Shown here piece by piece: positions 61,115-64,000 of a stretch of 64,000 bases of DNA. The notes below the pieces were generated by a model. It had not been told where the DNA came from. It worked only from the letters and a program-made list of their open reading frames with translations, and made no database searches. Origin of the DNA: Leisingera coralii (GTDB lineage Bacteria > Pseudomonadota > Alphaproteobacteria > Rhodobacterales > Rhodobacteraceae). The stretch is taken from positions 75,093-139,092 of the forward strand of contig NZ_JBHUPT010000030.1 in assembly GCF_049056525.1 (NCBI RefSeq), in the 5' to 3' direction. The first letter of the stretch is position 1; each line of letters opens with the position of its first letter. The position numbers and the translations under genes are program-made.

Positions 61115-62043
61115 TGGCAGCAGGCGCAGCAAGCGGCGGCTCGGCCCGCGCAGATACATACAAGGACGCCCGCGGCTGGCTGCTGCTGCCGTCCTGGGCG
61201 GTGCTCGGCATCTTTGTGCTGGGTCCCGTCTGCATGATGCTGATCTATTCCTTCCTGACCAAGGAGTTCCGCGGCGGGGTGATCTGGGAACCTTCACTCG
61301 CGGCTTACGATCAGTTCTTCTTTGACCGCGGGCTGTTCGGGGATGAGCCGCCGAAGCTCGAGTGGACCTATATCACCATCTTCTGGCGTTCGATCTGGCA
61401 GGCCGGGGCGGCGACGCTGCTCAGCCTTCTGATCGGCTTCCCCACCGCCTATTTCATCGCCACACGGCCGGAAAACGTGCGGCCCGTCTGGGTGTTCCTG
61501 ATCACCATCCCCTATTGGGTGAATCTGCTGATCCGCACCGTCAGCATGAAATTCCTGCTGCGCGATCAGGGGCCGCTGAATGACTTCCTGATCGGCACCG
61601 GCCTGATCGACTCCCCCATCCATATCGTCAACACCAACTTTGCGGTGCAGCTGGGGCTGTTCTACTCCTACCTGCCGTTCATGGTGCTGCCGATTTATGC
61701 CGCGGTGGAGCGCTACAACTTCTCGCTCAGCGAAGCTGCTGCGGATCTTTATGCCACCAAATGGACCACCCTGCGCCGCATCGTGCTGCCGACGGTGAAA
61801 CCGGGCGTGGTGGCGGGCTGCATCCTGGTGTTTGTGCCGTCGATGGGCTCCTTCCTGGCGCCGGATCTGCTGGGCGGGGCCAAGAACTTCATGATCGGCT
61901 CGCTGATCGAGGAGCAGTTCAAGGGCAACGCGGGCAACTGGCCCTTTGGCGCAGCGGCTTCGATGATCCTGCTGACCATGGTGCTGATCATCCTGATGTT
62001 CTCCGCCCGCCAGCAGGCCAAAGCAGACAAGGCAGGGGAATGA
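61114..62043 (+). CDS. potB: Spermidine/putrescine-type ABC transporter permease
   Basis: Six-helix PotB/PotH-type permease of 309 residues: YSFLTKEFRGGV, PYWVNLLIRT, EAA-loop region EAAADLYATKWTTLRRIVLP and PSMGSFLAPDLLGG. Coupled to the ATPase gene by a one-base overlap. Confidence 0.92.
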   Translation: MAAGAASGGSARADTYKDARGWLLLPSWAVLGIFVLGPVCMMLIYSFLTKEFRGGVIWEPSLAAYDQFFFDRGLFGDEPPKLEWTYITIFWRSIWQAGAATLLSLLIGFPTAYFIATRPENVRPVWVFLITIPYWVNLLIRTVSMKFLLRDQGPLNDFLIGTGLIDSPIHIVNTNFAVQLGLFYSYLPFMVLPIYAAVERYNFSLSEAAADLYATKWTTLRRIVLPTVKPGVVAGCILVFVPSMGSFLAPDLLGGAKNFMIGSLIEEQFKGNAGNWPFGAAASMILLTMVLIILMFSARQQAKADKAGE

Positions 62044-62046
62044 GCC

Positions 62047-62856
62047 ATGGCGCATGTGAATGAAAATATCAAAGCCTACAAAGGCTTCCGCTCGGTCACC
62101 CTGTTGTGCCTGGTGGTGCTGTACGCCCCCCTGGTGATCGTCACCATCTACAGCTTCAACGCCTCCGCTTCGATCACCAACTGGGAAGGTCTGTCATTCC
62201 GCTGGTACGCGGACGTGTTCACCGGACCGGAAAGCGCCAAGTTCAAGAGTGCGGCCTTCAACAGCTTCACGATCGCCATCATGGCGGCCACCGCCAGCAC
62301 GATGATTGCCACATTGGCAGCCACCGCCATGGTGCGCGGCGGCCAGTTCAAGATGCGCACAGTGTCCTTTGGCCTGATCTCGCTGCCGCTGATGGTGCCG
62401 GAGATCGTGACCGCAGTGGCCACGCTGATCTTCTTCAACGCCATCGGCTTCACCCGCGGCTACCTGACCATCCTGGTCGCCCATATCGCCTTCTGCATCC
62501 CCTTTGCCTATCTGCCGATCTCGGCCCGGATGCAGGGGATCGAGGACAGCTTCGAGCAGGCGGCGATGGACCTTTACGCCACCCGGCGGCAGGCCTTCAC
62601 CAAGATCCTGATGCCGCTGATGGCGCCGGGCATCATCTCCGGCTTTCTCTTGGCCTTTATCGTCTCGCTGGACGATTTCATCATCACCAATTTCGTCAAG
62701 GGCGCGGGCGTCGAGACCCTGCCCACCGCGATCTTCGGTTCGGTCAAGCAGGGCATCAAACCCAACATCATGGCGATCTCGACCATGCTGCTGAGCGTCT
62801 CGGTGGTGATGGTCACCATCAGCTACTTCGTCAGCAAATCCGACAGCAATAAATGA
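62047..62856 (+). CDS. potC: Spermidine/putrescine-type ABC transporter permease
   Basis: Six-helix PotC/PotI-type permease of 269 residues: VIVTIYSFNAS, FRWYADVF, EQAAMDLYATRRQAFTKILMP and SLDDFIITNFVKG. It starts 3 bp after potB and precedes the binding-protein gene. Confidence 0.92.
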   Translation: MAHVNENIKAYKGFRSVTLLCLVVLYAPLVIVTIYSFNASASITNWEGLSFRWYADVFTGPESAKFKSAAFNSFTIAIMAATASTMIATLAATAMVRGGQFKMRTVSFGLISLPLMVPEIVTAVATLIFFNAIGFTRGYLTILVAHIAFCIPFAYLPISARMQGIEDSFEQAAMDLYATRRQAFTKILMPLMAPGIISGFLLAFIVSLDDFIITNFVKGAGVETLPTAIFGSVKQGIKPNIMAISTMLLSVSVVMVTISYFVSKSDSNK

Positions 62857-62876
62857 TCCAAAACGGGAGGAACCTC

Positions 62877-63914
62877 ATGAAAACCCTGCTGAAATCCAGC
62901 GCCGCCGCGCTCGCGCTGAGCCTGGCTGCCAATGCCGCCGCCGCCGAGGGCAAGCTGGTGCTGTACCACTGGTTCGAATACATGCCGCAGGAGCTTTTGG
63001 AGAAGTTCACCGCGGAGACCGGCATCAAAGTGACGATGGACACCTATGACTCCAATGAATCCATGCTGGCGACGCTGAAGGCGGGCGGCATGGGCACCTA
63101 TGACCTGGCGGTGCCGGGCGATTACATGGTCAAGATCATGGCCGGAGAGGGCCTCTTGGACACCATCGGCGACGGTGAGCTGGCCAACAAGGGCAACATC
63201 GCGCCGGAATGGGCCGATCCCGGCTTCGATCCGGGCCGGGCGCATTCCATTCCCTACCAGTGGGGCTCGACCGCCTTTGCGGTGAACCGTGATGCCTATG
63301 GCGGCGATATCCTGACCACCGGCATCCTGTTCGAGCCGCCGGCAGAGCTGTCGGGCAAGATCAACGTGCTGGACAGCCAGGGCGAGATGATGGCGCTCGG
63401 GTCGCTGCATCTGGGCATCCCGCAGTGCGCCACCGACCGCGAGCAGCTGAAGGCGCTGAATGCGATGCTGCAGGGGGCCAAGCAGCATTGGGCCTCGTTC
63501 AACTCCGACACTGCCAAGGAGGTGCTGGTCTCCGGCGATGCCGCCGCGGGCATGATCTATGATGGTTTTGCCGCCAAGGCGCGCGCCGAAGGGGCCAATG
63601 TGGAATACGCCTTCCCCAAGGAGGGTTATGTGGTCTGGATGGACAATGTGGTGCTGCTGAAAGACGCGCCGAACCGGGAGAACGCGCTGAAATTCATGGA
63701 TTTCCTGCTGCAGCCCGAGAATATCGCCGCAGTCACCAACTATGCCCAGTACAACGCAGGCGTGGCTGGGGCCGAGGCCTATCTGGACGCGGACCTGGCC
63801 GCCTTGCCGGAGCGCAATCCGCCTGCAGAGGCGGGCGAGGGCGTGTTCATCGAGGTCTGCGATCAGCAGACCCAGGCGGTTTACGACCAGATTTGGACCA
63901 ATCTCAAGAAGTGA
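62877..63914 (+). CDS. potD: Spermidine/putrescine-type periplasmic binding protein
   Basis: Binding protein of 345 residues with a signal peptide (residues 1-23, ending AAAA before EGK). PotD/PotF-type segments: LVLYHWFEYMPQELLEKF, VPGDYMVKIM, SIPYQWGSTAFAVN and FMDFLLQPENIAAVTNY. The start at 62877 has GGGAGG upstream. It binds a polyamine in the periplasm. The gene is complete just before the poly-G end. Confidence 0.92.
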   Translation: MKTLLKSSAAALALSLAANAAAAEGKLVLYHWFEYMPQELLEKFTAETGIKVTMDTYDSNESMLATLKAGGMGTYDLAVPGDYMVKIMAGEGLLDTIGDGELANKGNIAPEWADPGFDPGRAHSIPYQWGSTAFAVNRDAYGGDILTTGILFEPPAELSGKINVLDSQGEMMALGSLHLGIPQCATDREQLKALNAMLQGAKQHWASFNSDTAKEVLVSGDAAAGMIYDGFAAKARAEGANVEYAFPKEGYVVWMDNVVLLKDAPNRENALKFMDFLLQPENIAAVTNYAQYNAGVAGAEAYLDADLAALPERNPPAEAGEGVFIEVCDQQTQAVYDQIWTNLKK

Positions 63915-63922
63915 CCGCGGAA

Positions 63923-64000
<78 letters not shown>

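Overview
The window is about 64 kb of GC-rich DNA that reads like an alphaproteobacterium of the Rhodobacterales (Roseobacter group). The clues are codon use, the gene content (ANTAR-controlled nitrate assimilation, ugp, pot and hut operons, an HpbD-type betaine epimerase) and a complete repABC replication module at 27.1-30.5 kb. The module makes this very probably a large plasmid or chromid rather than the main chromosome. No rRNA, tRNA, CRISPR array, insertion sequence or prophage gene was seen. The last 78 bases are a pure G run and look like a sequencing or assembly artefact.

Layout. 0-1.4 kb (-): a glycine-betaine/proline-type ABC importer (proV-like ATPase, start of a proW-like permease). 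1.6-6.1 kb (+): GntR regulator, DapA-family lyase/deaminase, aldehyde dehydrogenase and FAD amine oxidoreductase in a tight operon, facing a homospermidine synthase (6.1-7.5 kb, -). 7.7-20.2 kb (+): a full assimilatory nitrate island: nasT and nasS, a leader with a terminator and a candidate ANTAR hairpin, nrtA, nrtB, a double-ATPase nrtC, nirB, nirD, nasA and cobA. 20.2-22.4 kb: three unrecognised genes with a shared upstream motif. 22.4-26.6 kb (-): MttB-family methyltransferase, HpbD-like hydroxyproline-betaine epimerase and two SDRs. 27.1-30.5 kb (+): repA, repB, antisense RNA, repC, followed by three palindromes. 30.9-32.2 kb: MFS transporter with a His-rich tail. 32.3-37.5 kb (+): hutI-hutH-hutG-hutU. 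37.6-42.7 kb (-): ugpB-ugpA-ugpE-ugpC-ugpQ with a divergent LysR gene. 43.9-54.8 kb: a GntR gene and a divergent flavin-monooxygenase catabolic cluster reminiscent of Rut, then RidA, a DUF1028 protein, a second PuuC-like aldehyde dehydrogenase and a LysR gene. 54.9-58.4 kb (+): TMADH/StcD-type demethylase, dodecin, ArgE-like deacetylase. 58.4-59.8 kb (-): aspartase/fumarase-family lyase. 60.0-63.9 kb (+): polyamine-type ABC importer.

How it fits together. The replicon looks like a nitrogen-compound scavenging plasmid: it takes up and reduces nitrate, imports betaines, polyamines and glycerol-3-phosphate, and degrades histidine, probably (hydroxy)proline betaines, and an unidentified substrate of a two-component flavin monooxygenase. 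Two features go beyond gene content. First, an exact 14-bp palindrome core (TTGTCAGCTGACAA) occurs three times next to repC and again inside hutI and inside the aspartase-like gene 28 kb away; it is a good candidate for the RepB partition site. Second, a three-hairpin element occurs twice, both times between convergent genes, with compensatory base changes that preserve its stems.
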